DNA of 64,000 nucleotides from [Mycobacterium] zoologicum (GCF_020172665.1 NZ_CP083985.1:1225152-1289151), one strand, 5' to 3'. Positions 1-8,970 are shown, numbered from the stretch's first letter. Made by a program: numbers and translations. Notes: a model not told the origin generated them from the letters alone.

Positions 1-162
1 ACCGTGAGCACGGGCGTGCCTTCCCGCCAGCGCGCCAACGCTGGTCTTGATCAGAATCCTGTTTCGTCAAAGATCATCATCCGGGAAGGTGCGTCCTCCC
101 GGGATCCACAGGTTCTGATCATTGCTCGGTTGATTGCCAGGTCACCTATACCCGAGGGGTGA
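1..162 (+). pseudogene. remnant resembling isocitrate lyase/PEP mutase family
   Basis: Frame 1 is open from the window edge to a TGA at 160-162. It contains SSRDPQVLIIAR near 94-129, which resembles the strand carrying the RDPxxxIIARTDA signature of the isocitrate lyase/PEP mutase superfamily. After IIAR the similarity stops and the frame runs into sequence that encodes an isochorismatase-like protein in another frame. I read it as the broken 3' edge of an upstream gene at a deletion junction. The match is short, so the family call is tentative. Confidence 0.35.
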
Positions 163-644
163 TGGAACTCGACGGTGTGCAGGCCGCACTCGACGAAGCA
201 GCGTCGCTGCTGGACCGCGCTCGCACCGCGGGCATCCCGGTGATCCACATTCAGCACGATATGGGTCCGGGGTCGGCCTACGACATCACCGGCGAGTCCG
301 GCGCCATCGTTGATCGGGTGGCGCCGCGCGGCGATGAACCCGTCGTGGTCAAGGGCTATCCGAATTCATTCGTCGAGACTGATCTAGATCAGCGGCTCAA
401 GGGGTTGCGCGCAAAGAACCTGATCTTGGCCGGCTTCATGACCCACATGTGTATCAATTCGACGGCACGCGGGGCGTTCAACCTCGGCTACGCTCCGACC
501 ATCGTTGCGTCCACTACGGCTACCCGGTCGCTGCCCGGGGTGGACGGCACCGTGTCGTCGGCGACGCTTCAAGCCGGCAGCCTGGCTGCTGTCGCCGACC
601 TCTTCGCCGTCGTCGTCCCGGGAGTCGCGTCAGTGCCGGATTGA
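129..644 (+). pseudogene. 5'-truncated isochorismatase-like cysteine hydrolase
   Basis: Isochorismatase-family hydrolases use a Asp-Lys-Cys triad to cleave amides or vinyl ethers. The reading frame shows VDCQ (129-140, the Asp that normally sits near residue 10-20), a Lys in VVVKGYPNSF and the nucleophilic Cys in GFMTHMCINS. The frame upstream of 129 is open only back to 51 and has no ATG, GTG or TTG. The first usable start, GTG 159 or ATG 162, lies after the catalytic Asp, so a protein made from it (161 aa, against about 180-200 for the family) would lack one triad residue. Upstream DNA belongs to a different family in a different frame, which points to a deletion fusion. It is probably not functional. 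Confidence 0.6.
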
Positions 645-721
645 TGCCGCCCAGTCGGCGGAGCGCGACGTGCTGCCGATGAGGTGCTGAGGATCTGTGA
701 GGACCTAAAGGGAGAAGCGCT

Positions 722-1522
722 ATGACCTATCAGGACTACCGCCAGTTGACGTTCACCCGTCGGGACAACGGCGTTCTGCTCATCACGATCGACCGGCCGG
801 AGAAGTACAACGCCGCCGACGAACAGATGCACGGCGAGTTGGCCCGGGTGTGGAATGACGTCTCTGCTGACCCCGAGACCCGCGTCGCCGTCATCACCGG
901 TGCCGGCAAAGCTTTCTCCGCCGGCGGCGATCTGGCCATGGTGGAACGGATGGCCGGCGACTACGACCGGGTCTCGCACATGCTCAAAGAGATGAGCGAC
1001 ATGGTGTACGGAATCATCAACTGCGAGAAGCCGATCGTGTCGGCGATCAACGGTGTGGCCGTCGGCGCCGGCACGGTTGCCGCGCTGCTCGCCGACGTCG
1101 CGATCGTCGCCGAGGACGCCAAGATCGGTGACGGGCATGTCAAGCTCGGTGTGGCCGCGGGTGATCATGCGGCGATCATCTGGCCGCTGCTGGCCGGCAT
1201 GGCCAAGGCCCGCTACTACCTGCTCACCGGCGAGATGATCACCGGCGCCGAAGCCGAGCGGATCGGCATGGTCGCCAAAGCCCTTCCCCGCGAACAGGTC
1301 CTCGACGAGGCGTTGCGGGTTGCCGACGTTCTGGCTACCGGGGCCCAGCAGGCCATCCGGCTGACCAAGCGCACCTTGAACAACTGGCTGCGCAGCGCCG
1401 GGCCCACCTTCGACCAGTCGGCCGCCTACGAGATGCTCACCTTCATGGGCCCGGATGTCGTGGAGGGCTACAGCGCGCTTCGGGAGAAGCGTCCGCCGCG
1501 GTTCCCGTCGGCCCAGAACTGA
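722..1522 (+). CDS. enoyl-CoA hydratase/isomerase family protein
   Basis: A 266-residue crotonase-fold protein of normal length, expected to hydrate or isomerise an enoyl-CoA in the cytoplasm. The N-terminus has the ITIDRPEKYNAAD segment, followed by the oxyanion-hole region SAGGDLAM near residue 65 and AINGVAVGAG near residue 105. The next segment reads GDGHVKLGVAAGDHAAII. The usual catalytic Glu positions are not obvious there, so the reaction may differ from hydration. The ATG has a good ribosome site (AAGGGAGAAG). The F420-type oxidoreductase follows after 11 bp, so the two are probably cotranscribed. The substrate is unknown. Confidence 0.85.
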   Translation: MTYQDYRQLTFTRRDNGVLLITIDRPEKYNAADEQMHGELARVWNDVSADPETRVAVITGAGKAFSAGGDLAMVERMAGDYDRVSHMLKEMSDMVYGIINCEKPIVSAINGVAVGAGTVAALLADVAIVAEDAKIGDGHVKLGVAAGDHAAIIWPLLAGMAKARYYLLTGEMITGAEAERIGMVAKALPREQVLDEALRVADVLATGAQQAIRLTKRTLNNWLRSAGPTFDQSAAYEMLTFMGPDVVEGYSALREKRPPRFPSAQN

Positions 1523-1533
1523 AGGACGACGCG

Positions 1534-2541
1534 ATGAAAATCGGGCTCGTAGTCGTCGATGAGAACCCCGCGCAGGCACTGAAGATCGTCCGGGCGGCCG
1601 ACCGCGCGGGCGTGCACTCGCTGTGGACGATCGACTACTACAACCGCAGCAGTCTGACCCGGGCGGCGGCGTTCGCGGCGGCTTCGGAGCGGGCGATCAT
1701 CGGCACCAACGTGACCCCGCTCTTCGCGCGCTCGGCCTTGGCACTCGCATCGTCGGCATCCGACATCCAGGCGATCGCCGATGGCCGATTCGTGTTGGGT
1801 GTCGGCAGCAGCACCCGCCGAATGAACCAGGACTGGTATGGGGCCACCATGGATCATCCCGCCCCGCAGGTCCGGGAGCGGATCGATCTGATCCGCCGGT
1901 TGATCGCCCACCGCGAGGGCTCGTTCCACTTCGAGGGCAGGTTCGACCGGGTCGCGATGGCGCACTATGAGCGCACCGCGCTGCCTGACACGATGCCGAT
2001 TCTCGCGGCCGGGGTGGGCGAGCACATGGTCGGCGTGGTGGGGGAGTGTGCGGACGGATTCGTCGGGCACACCATCGCCTCCGCGGACTACCTGCGCGAC
2101 ATCGCGCCCCCGCTGCTGGCCAGGGGTGCACTGCGGTCGGGCCGCGATCTTGGGCAGCTGTTGATGACGACACAGATCGTGGCGTCGGCCGGCACGGACC
2201 GGTCCGCGGCCCGCCGGGATGCGGCGTCCCAGGTCGGGTTCTATTCGACGCCAAAGGGGTACGACGCCCTGTTCCCGGGCGGCCAGTTCGCCGCCGAGCG
2301 GTTCGCCGCCCGCGAGGCCGTCATGCGCGGCGACGCGGCCGGCGTGATCGCGGCGGGCGAGGCAATGGTCGAGGAGCGGGCGGTGTTCGGCACCCAAGAA
2401 GAGGTCGCCGAGCAGTTGCGCCGCTACGACGGTGTCGTCGACTGGGCGATCCTGTACCCGCCGAACTTCAGTGTCGATCCGGATGCTTTGCACGCCAACG
2501 AGTTACAGCTGATCGAGGTGGCCGCAAACTGGTCCTCGTGA
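1534..2541 (+). CDS. LLM-class (F420-type) oxidoreductase
   Basis: A 335-residue luciferase-like TIM-barrel protein; in mycobacteria most members of this class use F420, some FMN. The sequence opens MKIGLVVVDENPAQ, continues with GTNVTPLFARSALALASSAS near residues 56-77 and GRFVLGVGSSTRRMN, and has a late AAGVGEHMVGVVGECADG segment, all typical of the class. It follows the enoyl-CoA hydratase closely and probably shares its mRNA. Its last codons form the left arm of the perfect palindrome at 2534-2571. The substrate cannot be read from the sequence. Confidence 0.82.
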   Translation: MKIGLVVVDENPAQALKIVRAADRAGVHSLWTIDYYNRSSLTRAAAFAAASERAIIGTNVTPLFARSALALASSASDIQAIADGRFVLGVGSSTRRMNQDWYGATMDHPAPQVRERIDLIRRLIAHREGSFHFEGRFDRVAMAHYERTALPDTMPILAAGVGEHMVGVVGECADGFVGHTIASADYLRDIAPPLLARGALRSGRDLGQLLMTTQIVASAGTDRSAARRDAASQVGFYSTPKGYDALFPGGQFAAERFAAREAVMRGDAAGVIAAGEAMVEERAVFGTQEEVAEQLRRYDGVVDWAILYPPNFSVDPDALHANELQLIEVAANWSS

Positions 2542-2571
2542 CCGCGGGTTGATCAACCCGCGGTCACGAGG
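2534..2571. terminator. 38-bp perfect palindrome, probable bidirectional terminator
   Basis: Positions 2534-2552 and 2553-2571 are exact reverse complements (CCTCGTGACCGCGGGTTGA and its complement), centred on TTGATCAA. The palindrome spans the TGA of the oxidoreductase and ends 6 bp before the metE stop codon, between two convergent genes. There is no T-tract, as is common for mycobacterial terminators. Confidence 0.7.
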
Positions 2572-2577
2572 CCACGT

Positions 2578-4854
2578 CTACACCCCGGCGCGGGCCTGCT
2601 TCGCCGCGGCCACCAGGTTGGCCAGCGAGGCCGTCACCTCGTCGGTCTTGCGAGTCTTCAAGCCGCAGTCCGGGTTCACCCAGAGCCGTTGCGCCGGAAC
2701 GGCGTCCAGCGCCTCACGCAGCGACGCGGCCATCTCGTCGGTGCTGGGCACCCGCGGCGAGTGGATGTCGTAGACACCCGGGCCGACCCCGTTGGAGAAC
2801 CCGATCGCGTTGAGGTCGTCGAGCACCTCCATGTGCGAGCGCGCCGCCTCGATCGAGGTGACATCGGCGTCCAGGTCGGCGATCGCACCGATCACCTCGC
2901 CGAACTCCGAGTAGCACAGGTGGGTGTGGATCTGGGTCGCATCGCTGACCCCCGACGTCGACAGCCGGAACGCGCCGACCGCCCAGTCCAAGTAGCGCTG
3001 CTGGTCGGCCTTGCGCAGCGGCAGCAACTCGCGCAGCGCCGGCTCGTCGACCTGGATCACCGCGATACCCGCGGCCTCCAGGTCCACCGTCTCGTCGCGA
3101 ATGGCCAGCGCCACCTGGTTGGCGGTGTCGGCCAGCGGCTGGTCGTCGCGGACGAAAGACCAGGCCAGGATCGTCACCGGGCCGGTGAGCATGCCCTTGA
3201 CCGGTTTGTCGGTCAGCGACTGGGCGTAGCTTGCCCAGGCAGTCGTCATCGGATGCGGGCGCAACACGTCACCGAACAGCACCGGCGGACGCACGCATCG
3301 GCTGCCGTAGGACTGCACCCAGCCGTTCGCGGTGGCGAAGAAGCCGTCCAGCTGCTCGGCGAAGTACTGCACCATGTCGTTGCGCTCCGGCTCGCCGTGC
3401 ACCAGAACGTCCAGGCCGAGGTCCTCCTGCAGCTTGATGACGTCGGCGATCTCCGCCTTCATCCGGCGGGTGTACTCGGCCTCGTCGATCTCCCCGGCGA
3501 CCAGCGAGGCGCGGGCCTTGCGGATGTCGACGGTCTGCGGGAACGAGCCGATGGTGGTGGTCGGCAGCGGCGGCAGGTGCAGTCGCTCGTCCTGGGCGGC
3601 GCGGCGCGCCGAGGCACTGCCCCGGTGTGCCCCGGCGGTGGTGATCGCCGCGATCCGGCCGCGGACGTCGGCGTTGTTCAGCCGCGGGTCCGACTTGCGG
3701 GACGCCACGGCGGCATTGGAAGCGGCGATCGCGTCCGCCACCACGTCGCGGCCCTCGGTCAGGGCGCGGGCCAAAACAGCTACCTCGGTCACCTTCTCGG
3801 CGCCGAACGCCAGCCAACTGCGCAGGTCGGCGTCCAGCGCCGGGTCGGTCTCCGGCTCCAGGGAGTAGGGCACGTGCAGCAGCGAGCAGGACGTGCCGAC
3901 GGCCAGCGAGCCGACCGAGCCGAGCAGGCTGGCCAGCGTGGCCAGGGCGGACTGAAGGTCGGTGCGCCAGATGTTGTGACCGTCGACGACGCCGGCGACC
4001 AGCGTCTTGGACGCCAGTTCGGGTGCCGCGACAACCGAATCCACCGACCCGTAGACCAGGTCGACACCGATCGCCTCGACCGGCGTGCGGGCCAGTGCCG
4101 CCAGGCCGGTACCGGGGTCACCGAAGTAGGTGGCCACGAAGATCGACGGCCGGTTGCTCAGCGCGCCGAGGCGGTTGTACACCTGCTCGGCCAGGGCGGG
4201 GGCGTCGCCGGAGATGTCGGTGACCAGCACCGGCTCGTCGATCTGCACCCACTGCGCGCCGGCGTCGGCCAGCTTGGCCAGCAGCTCGGCGTAGACGTCG
4301 GTCAGCTCGTCGAGGCGGAAGATCGGTTCGGGAGCACCGTCGACGGCCTTGCTCAGCAGCAGGAACGTGATCGGTCCGATGATCACCGGGCGTGCCGGAA
4401 TGCCCTGCGCTTGAGCCTCTTTGAGCTCAGCGAGCACCTTGGCAGGGTTGAGCGCGAACTTGGTGTCGGGGCCGATCTCCGGGACGATGTAGTGGTAGTT
4501 GGTGTCGAACCACTTCGTCATCTCCAGTGGGGCGATGTCGGCGTTGCCGCGGGCCGCGGCGAAGTAGCGGTCCAACTCGTCGGCCACACCGGCCACCCGC
4601 TCCGGCAGTGCGCCGAGCAGCACCGCGGTGTCGAGCATCTGGTCGTAGTAGGAGAACGTGTTGACCGGCACCGAGTCCAGGCCGGCGGTGGCCAGCTGCG
4701 CCCAGGTGTCGCGGCGCAGGCCGGCGGCCACCTTCTTGAGCTCGTCTTGGCCGATCCGGCCGGCCCAGTAGCTCTCGGTCGCACGCTTGAGTTCGCGGCG
4801 GGGCCCGATTCTGGGTGAACCGAGAACGGTGGCGCTGAACGGTTGAGCGGTCAT
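2578..4854 (-). CDS. metE: cobalamin-independent methionine synthase MetE
   Basis: A 758-residue protein that transfers the methyl group of 5-methyltetrahydropteroyl-triglutamate to homocysteine, the last step of methionine synthesis. Length and both halves fit MetE. The C-terminal half carries zinc-ligand motifs, [10 protein letters not shown] (His and Cys) and NPDCGLKTR (Cys). The frame is open 23 codons further upstream, but ATG 4854 ([17 protein letters not shown]) matches the family start. The B12 riboswitch about 150 bp upstream implies repression when cobalamin is available, as known for mycobacterial metE. It converges on the 1534 gene across a strong palindrome. Confidence 0.96.
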   Translation of the reverse strand: MTAQPFSATVLGSPRIGPRRELKRATESYWAGRIGQDELKKVAAGLRRDTWAQLATAGLDSVPVNTFSYYDQMLDTAVLLGALPERVAGVADELDRYFAAARGNADIAPLEMTKWFDTNYHYIVPEIGPDTKFALNPAKVLAELKEAQAQGIPARPVIIGPITFLLLSKAVDGAPEPIFRLDELTDVYAELLAKLADAGAQWVQIDEPVLVTDISGDAPALAEQVYNRLGALSNRPSIFVATYFGDPGTGLAALARTPVEAIGVDLVYGSVDSVVAAPELASKTLVAGVVDGHNIWRTDLQSALATLASLLGSVGSLAVGTSCSLLHVPYSLEPETDPALDADLRSWLAFGAEKVTEVAVLARALTEGRDVVADAIAASNAAVASRKSDPRLNNADVRGRIAAITTAGAHRGSASARRAAQDERLHLPPLPTTTIGSFPQTVDIRKARASLVAGEIDEAEYTRRMKAEIADVIKLQEDLGLDVLVHGEPERNDMVQYFAEQLDGFFATANGWVQSYGSRCVRPPVLFGDVLRPHPMTTAWASYAQSLTDKPVKGMLTGPVTILAWSFVRDDQPLADTANQVALAIRDETVDLEAAGIAVIQVDEPALRELLPLRKADQQRYLDWAVGAFRLSTSGVSDATQIHTHLCYSEFGEVIGAIADLDADVTSIEAARSHMEVLDDLNAIGFSNGVGPGVYDIHSPRVPSTDEMAASLREALDAVPAQRLWVNPDCGLKTRKTDEVTASLANLVAAAKQARAGV

Positions 4855-4977
4855 AGTGCAATCCTTCGATTCGGAGAGGTGGGTCACCGCCTGGTGGGTG
4901 TCCAGCCAATCCGGTCTGTGCAATTTAACGCACTATAACCATCAAAACCAGACGCCCATTCCGCGAGGCGTTGATCC

Positions 4978-4998
4978 GCCGGGCGCGGCGCGCCCGGC
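4978..4998 (-). terminator. GC hairpin after the B12 box, possible expression platform
   Basis: GCCGGGCGCG at 4978-4987 and CGCGCCCGGC at 4989-4998 are complementary and would form a very stable stem just 3' of the riboswitch aptamer on the minus strand. It could terminate transcription or compete with the aptamer. There is no U-tract, so its role is inferred from position. Confidence 0.5.
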
Positions 4999-4999
4999 A

Positions 5000-5195
5000 C
5001 AACAGGCAGGTCTTCGGACTCGCAGGCGCGCACCTCACGGTGCTCCTAATGGCCGTCGCTTCCCAGTCACGGACCCGTGACCAGTGCCTATGACGGCGGT
5101 CGTTCCTGCATACCGCTGCGGGACAGTCCCGGATTCTCACCGGGTTCCCTCTCGCGCTCCACGGAAAACCGCGTTGCGCTCGATGCCGAGACCGC
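5000..5195 (-). promoter_or_regulatory. cobalamin (adenosylcobalamin) riboswitch of metE
   Basis: Read on the minus strand the region has the core of a B12 riboswitch. The segment complementary to 5111-5148 contains CCCGGTGAGAATCCGGGAC followed by TGTCCCGCAGCGGTA, and the B12 box GAGTCCGAAGACCTGCC is complementary to 5005-5021. The order and spacing fit the Cbl aptamer. It lies upstream of metE and downstream of the 5229-5879 gene. When it binds cobalamin it should shut off metE, favouring the B12-dependent enzyme. The 5' edge is approximate. Confidence 0.92.
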
Positions 5196-5228
5196 GGGGG
5201 TATCGGCAAACCAGTTGCGTGATCGAGA

Positions 5229-5879
5229 TTACCCGGCCGCGAGCGCCTCGGAGATGGGCATCGTGCCGTCGTTGAACTCGATGGTGCGGCGAATTGTCGA
5301 CGCGTCGGTCAGGCAGGCAGCGATCACCAGCGCGACGTTGCCGCGCGACACCTGCCCTTTGCCGGTGTCCGGTCCGACAGCGATCTCTCCGGTGGCGGGC
5401 TCGAGGGTGAGCCGGCTCGGCCCCAGCACCGTCCAGTCCAGGTCGGTGGCCCGCAGGTGGGCGTCGGCGGCGGCCTTGGCCTCGGCGTACGGGTAGAACG
5501 GGTCGTCTTCGGGGACGTCGTGGTCGGGGCCGGCGCCGAAGTAGGACACCATGACGAACCGCCGGACTCCTGCCTTCGCCGCGGCATCGATGGTGCGGAT
5601 CGCGGCGTCGCGGTCGACGGCATAGGTGCGTGCCGGGTTCCCGCCGCCGGCGCCGGCGGAGAACACCACCGCGTCGTGGCCGGTCAACAGTTCGGCCAGC
5701 GCGTCGGTGTCGAGCTGCTCGATGTCGGCCACCACCGGAACCGCCCCGGTGACGGCGACCTCCTCGGAGTGGTCGGGGTTGCGGAAGATCGACGTCACCT
5801 CCTCACCGGCGTCGGCAAGGATGGGACTGAGCAGCAGGGCGACGTTGCCGTGGCCCCCGATGATCACAATGCGTGCCAT
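5229..5879 (-). CDS. NAD(P)H-binding atypical SDR
   Basis: A 216-residue Rossmann-fold protein of the atypical SDR group (NmrA/YwnB-like). The N-terminus MARIVIIGGHGNVALLL carries the GGxGxxA/G nucleotide-binding loop, followed by VVFSAGAGGG and a VSYFGAGPD strand near residue 115. PYAEAKAAAD supplies a Tyr-x3-Lys-like arrangement. It precedes the riboswitch in the same direction, so read-through into the metE leader is possible. Substrate unknown; several relatives are annotated only as NAD-dependent epimerase-like. Confidence 0.8.
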   Translation of the reverse strand: MARIVIIGGHGNVALLLSPILADAGEEVTSIFRNPDHSEEVAVTGAVPVVADIEQLDTDALAELLTGHDAVVFSAGAGGGNPARTYAVDRDAAIRTIDAAAKAGVRRFVMVSYFGAGPDHDVPEDDPFYPYAEAKAAADAHLRATDLDWTVLGPSRLTLEPATGEIAVGPDTGKGQVSRGNVALVIAACLTDASTIRRTIEFNDGTMPISEALAAG

Positions 5880-5937
5880 GGCTTCGACGCTACCCGTCGA
5901 TCGTCAGAAGCTGGGTCGCGAGCGAAACCCAACGATG

Positions 5938-5953
5938 TGAACAAATATTAGGT
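5938..5953. promoter_or_regulatory. operator copy 1 (GAACAAATATTAGGTT)
   Basis: Exactly the same 16 bases occur at 27908-27923, and close variants occur before five more transcription units in this window. The site is a near-palindrome of the type AACCAAATATTTGGTT. It ends at the predicted -10 element of the 5967 gene, so a bound regulator should block RNA polymerase. Confidence 0.7.
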
Positions 5954-5959
5954 TATAGT
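5954..5959 (+). promoter_or_regulatory. -10 element TATAGT of a probable leaderless promoter
   Basis: TATAGT lies 7 bp before ATG 5967. With normal spacing the transcript would begin at or next to that ATG, giving a leaderless mRNA, which is common in mycobacteria. No ribosome binding site is visible. Confidence 0.5.
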
Positions 5960-5966
5960 CGTGCGG

Positions 5967-6941
5967 ATGTTCACGCTGCGCTTCGACATGCGGGCGCCCG
6001 CCACGGGTGCGCCCAGTGGCGAGTTGTACGCCGCGGCACTGGAAATGTGCGCGTGGGCCGAATCCCGCGGCGCGATGGCCGCCGTTGTCTCCGAGCATCA
6101 CGGCACCGAGGACGGGCACCTGCCGTCTCCGTTGCTGCTGGCTTCGGCGATCGCCGCCCGAACGCAGGTGCTGCCGATTCTGCTTGCCGCGGTGGTCCTT
6201 CCGTTCTGGGATCCGGTGCGGCTGGCCGAAGACATGAGCGTGCTCGACATCATCAGCAACGGCCGCGTCGCCTACGCCTTCGGTATCGGTCACCGCGCAC
6301 CGGAGTACGAACACTTCGGCGCGGACATGAGCCGGCGTGGGCGGCTGGCCGACGAGAAACTGGCGCTGCTGCTGCAGCTGTTACGGGGCGAGCCGGTCAT
6401 CCATCAGGGGCGCCGTATTCACATCACGCCGCCGTGCGTGACGCCAGGCGGCCCGCACATCATGGTGGCCGGCGGAAGTGCGGCGGCGGCGAAGCGGGCC
6501 GCCCGCCACGGTCTGGGGTTCATCGCTCAGACGAACTCGGCTGCTTTGAGGGAAGCCTACGAATCGCAGTGCCGAAACCACGGACGTGAACCGGGCCCCC
6601 TGCGGCTCCCGGACGTCGATGCGCCGACGACGGTATTCGTCGCCGACGACGTGGACAAGGCCTGGGACGAGCTGGGCCCGTACCTGTTGCACGACGCCGT
6701 GACCGCCGCGGCCTACCGGCACGGGGATCGCACGGTGGCGAGCATTTCACCGGCCGCCAGTGTGGCCGAGCTGCGGGCGACGCCGGGCCCCTACCGCGTC
6801 TTCACCGTGGCCGAGGCGGCCGCGCAGTTGCGGTCCGGTGGCAGCCTGCCGCTGCTGCCGTTGTGTGGCGGGCTGCCGCCCGCTCTCGCGTGGCCGTACC
6901 TGGAACGCGCGGTGTCGGCCCGCAACGAAGGGAAACCATGA
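5967..6941 (+). CDS. LLM-class (F420-type) oxidoreductase
   Basis: A 324-residue luciferase-like TIM-barrel enzyme beginning MFTLRFDMRAPATG. Typical segments are VVSEHHGTEDGHLPSPLLLA, which matches the EHH motif of the class near residues 45-50, ILLAAVVLPFWDPVRLAED, and GRVAYAFGIGHRAPEYEHFG. A GTG at 5961 is also possible, but ATG 5967 fits the leaderless promoter. It overlaps the next gene by 4 bp (ATGA), so the two form an operon under operator copy 1. Oxidation of an alcohol or Baeyer-Villiger-type chemistry is possible; the substrate is unknown. Confidence 0.83.
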   Translation: MFTLRFDMRAPATGAPSGELYAAALEMCAWAESRGAMAAVVSEHHGTEDGHLPSPLLLASAIAARTQVLPILLAAVVLPFWDPVRLAEDMSVLDIISNGRVAYAFGIGHRAPEYEHFGADMSRRGRLADEKLALLLQLLRGEPVIHQGRRIHITPPCVTPGGPHIMVAGGSAAAAKRAARHGLGFIAQTNSAALREAYESQCRNHGREPGPLRLPDVDAPTTVFVADDVDKAWDELGPYLLHDAVTAAAYRHGDRTVASISPAASVAELRATPGPYRVFTVAEAAAQLRSGGSLPLLPLCGGLPPALAWPYLERAVSARNEGKP

Positions 6942-8008
6942 CTGACCCGACTCGTATCGTCGTGTGGTCGACCGGGGGTGTCGGCTCCATCGCCATCGAG
7001 GCGATCCGGCATCGGCCTGATCTGGAACTCGTTGGCGTCTGGGTTCATTCGCCGCACAAGGCGGGGCGAGACGCCGGTGAACTCGCCGGTGGGAAGCCCC
7101 TGGGGGTAGCGGCGACCGGTGACGCCGATGCGCTGATCGCGCTGCGGCCCGACTGCGTGGTGTATGCCGCGAGCGGTCCCGAACGCGACGCCGGCGCGGT
7201 GCCCGACTATCTGCGGCTGCTGGCGGCCGGCATCAACGTCGTCTCGACGTCATCGACCAGCCTGGTATATCCGCCGAGCTATTTCCACCCGCAGTGGCGC
7301 CGGCAGCTTCAGGAGGCGGCCGTTGCCGGTGCAGCGTCGTTCTATGTGTCGGGCATCTTTCCCGGGTTCGGGTCCGATCAGCTGGCGCTGCTGTTGGCGA
7401 CCCAGTCCAAGACGATCCGCTCGGTGACGGTGCGTGAGATCGCACTCAATGACCACTACCCGGTCGCCGAGGTGATGATGAACGGGATGGGATTCGCCCG
7501 GCCGCTGGACTTCGAGCCGATGCTGAGCACCCCGGGGTTCATCGAAATGGCCTGGGGGGCACCGATTCATCTGATGGCGCAGGGATTGGGGGTTCAGATC
7601 GAGCAGATCCGCGGCTCGCTGGACCGCCGAGTGACCCACCGCGATATCGAGGTCGCGTTCGGAACCATCCCGGCCGGAACATGTGGTGCGGTGTGCACCC
7701 GGGCGGCCGGAGTCGTCGACGGCCGGGAGGCCCTGGTGGTCGAGCACATCATCCGGATGGCACGCGACGTCGCCCCGGACTGGCCGGCCTCGGACTGCGA
7801 CGCCACCTACCGGGTGGACATCGACGGCGATCCGGACATCTCCTGCGCGATGACGCTGGGTGATGCGCGAGGCCACGGGGCCGGCCGGGGCGCGATGGCG
7901 GCCACCGCGATGCGCGTCGTCAACGCGGTGCCCTATGTGGTGGACGCCGCGCCGGGACTGCTCAGCTCGCTGGATCTGCCGATCACGTTGCCGCGAAACG
8001 TGATCTGA
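6938..8008 (+). CDS. DapB-like NAD(P)-dependent dehydrogenase
   Basis: A 356-residue protein with an N-terminal Rossmann domain like dihydrodipicolinate reductase: RIVVWSTGGVGSIAIEAI at residues 6-23, DCVVYAASG near residue 72 and NVVSTSSTS near residue 98. NCBI-type annotations call relatives NAD(P)H-dependent amine dehydrogenase (2,4-diaminopentanoate dehydrogenase-like). The chosen ATG overlaps the TGA of the preceding oxidoreductase by 4 bp; the frame is open further upstream without family similarity. It is the last gene of a two-gene operon that converges on the 8011-8889 SDR with only 2 bp between. The real substrate is unknown. Confidence 0.75.
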   Translation: MTDPTRIVVWSTGGVGSIAIEAIRHRPDLELVGVWVHSPHKAGRDAGELAGGKPLGVAATGDADALIALRPDCVVYAASGPERDAGAVPDYLRLLAAGINVVSTSSTSLVYPPSYFHPQWRRQLQEAAVAGAASFYVSGIFPGFGSDQLALLLATQSKTIRSVTVREIALNDHYPVAEVMMNGMGFARPLDFEPMLSTPGFIEMAWGAPIHLMAQGLGVQIEQIRGSLDRRVTHRDIEVAFGTIPAGTCGAVCTRAAGVVDGREALVVEHIIRMARDVAPDWPASDCDATYRVDIDGDPDISCAMTLGDARGHGAGRGAMAATAMRVVNAVPYVVDAAPGLLSSLDLPITLPRNVI

Positions 8009-8010
8009 GG

Positions 8011-8889
8011 CTATCCGCCCGGACCGTTGGGCCACTTGAGCAGCGAACCGGCATCGACGCGGATGTGCTGTCCGGTGATGTAGCGGGCGTCCTCGCTGGC
8101 CAGGAACACCCCGAGGTTCGCCATGTCTTCGGGCTCCACGTAGGGGATCGGCATGGCCTGGAAGAGGGTGAACAGCGGCTCGGCGTCCTCGCGGGTGGCC
8201 TTCTTGCCTGCGTTGGTCAGGTCCGGGCGGAACATGGAATACATCCCGTCGTTCTGCAGCAGATGGGTGTTGCAGTTGGTCGGATGGATGGCGTTGACGC
8301 GGATCATCCTGGGTGCCAGGTGCAGTGACATCTCGTCGACGTACTCCATCACGATGCGCTTGCTCCACCCGTACCCGGCGCCGCCGGGCCCCATGTTCGG
8401 GTTGTCGGTGGTCCCGCGGATCATGCCGGCTGTCGAGCCGGTGACGATGATGGATGCGCCGTCGGGCAGATGGGGGATGGCCACCGCGACGGTGTTCATC
8501 ACCCCGACCAGATCGACGTCGGAGGCGTCGACGAACTGCATCGGGTCCGGCTTGCCCATCGCCATCGGCAGGATGCCGGCGTTGGCGACGACGATGTCGA
8601 TCTTGCCCAGGTCCGCCAGACCCGCCTCGACCGCGTCACGCAACTCGTGGCGTTCGCGCACATCGGCGATGCGGGCGACCACCCGGCGGCCCAGTTCCTT
8701 GACCGCCCGTTCGGTCTCGGCGAGGTCATCGGGGGTGGCCAGGGGATAGGGATTGGACTCGATTTGGCGGCAGATGTCGATGGCGATGATGTCTGCGCCT
8801 TCTTTGGCCATCGCGATGGCGTGCGCACGACCCTGACCGCGGGCGGCGCCGGTGATGAATGCGACCTTGCCACTGAGCTTTCCGGACAT
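8011..8889 (-). CDS. mycofactocin-type SDR oxidoreductase
   Basis: A 292-residue short-chain dehydrogenase of the mycofactocin-coupled group (TIGR03971-like), which keeps NAD tightly bound and passes electrons to the redox peptide cofactor mycofactocin. Hallmarks are GAARGQGRAHAIAMAKEGAD at 15-34, the following IIAIDIC, and an extra segment after it. ANAGILP and the catalytic YGWSKR follow. Operator copy 2 (8934-8949) lies 45 bp upstream. No mycofactocin biosynthesis gene is in this window, so the cofactor must be made elsewhere. It probably oxidises an alcohol intermediate of the locus. Confidence 0.85.
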   Translation of the reverse strand: MSGKLSGKVAFITGAARGQGRAHAIAMAKEGADIIAIDICRQIESNPYPLATPDDLAETERAVKELGRRVVARIADVRERHELRDAVEAGLADLGKIDIVVANAGILPMAMGKPDPMQFVDASDVDLVGVMNTVAVAIPHLPDGASIIVTGSTAGMIRGTTDNPNMGPGGAGYGWSKRIVMEYVDEMSLHLAPRMIRVNAIHPTNCNTHLLQNDGMYSMFRPDLTNAGKKATREDAEPLFTLFQAMPIPYVEPEDMANLGVFLASEDARYITGQHIRVDAGSLLKWPNGPGG

Positions 8890-8933
8890 GGATCGAACCT
8901 ATGTGACCGGCCGGGCATCCGCAATAGATTTCG

Positions 8934-8949
8934 GAACAAAACTTTGGTA
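8934..8949. promoter_or_regulatory. operator copy 2 (GAACAAAACTTTGGTA)
   Basis: This degenerate copy of the repeated operator lies upstream of the minus-strand SDR at 8889. It matches the other copies at both arms (GAACA and TTGGT) and differs in the centre. Confidence 0.5.
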
Positions 8950-8970
8950 GCGAAGGGGAGCGGTCTTAAG

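Noticed and set aside
569..2493. Long minus-strand frames opposite the hydratase and oxidoreductase genes
   Set aside because: Both are antisense shadows; the plus-strand genes have ribosome sites and clear families.
2689..4818. A 709-codon open frame opposite metE
   Set aside because: It is a codon-structure shadow of metE, with no domain and a skewed Arg/Gln/Val composition.
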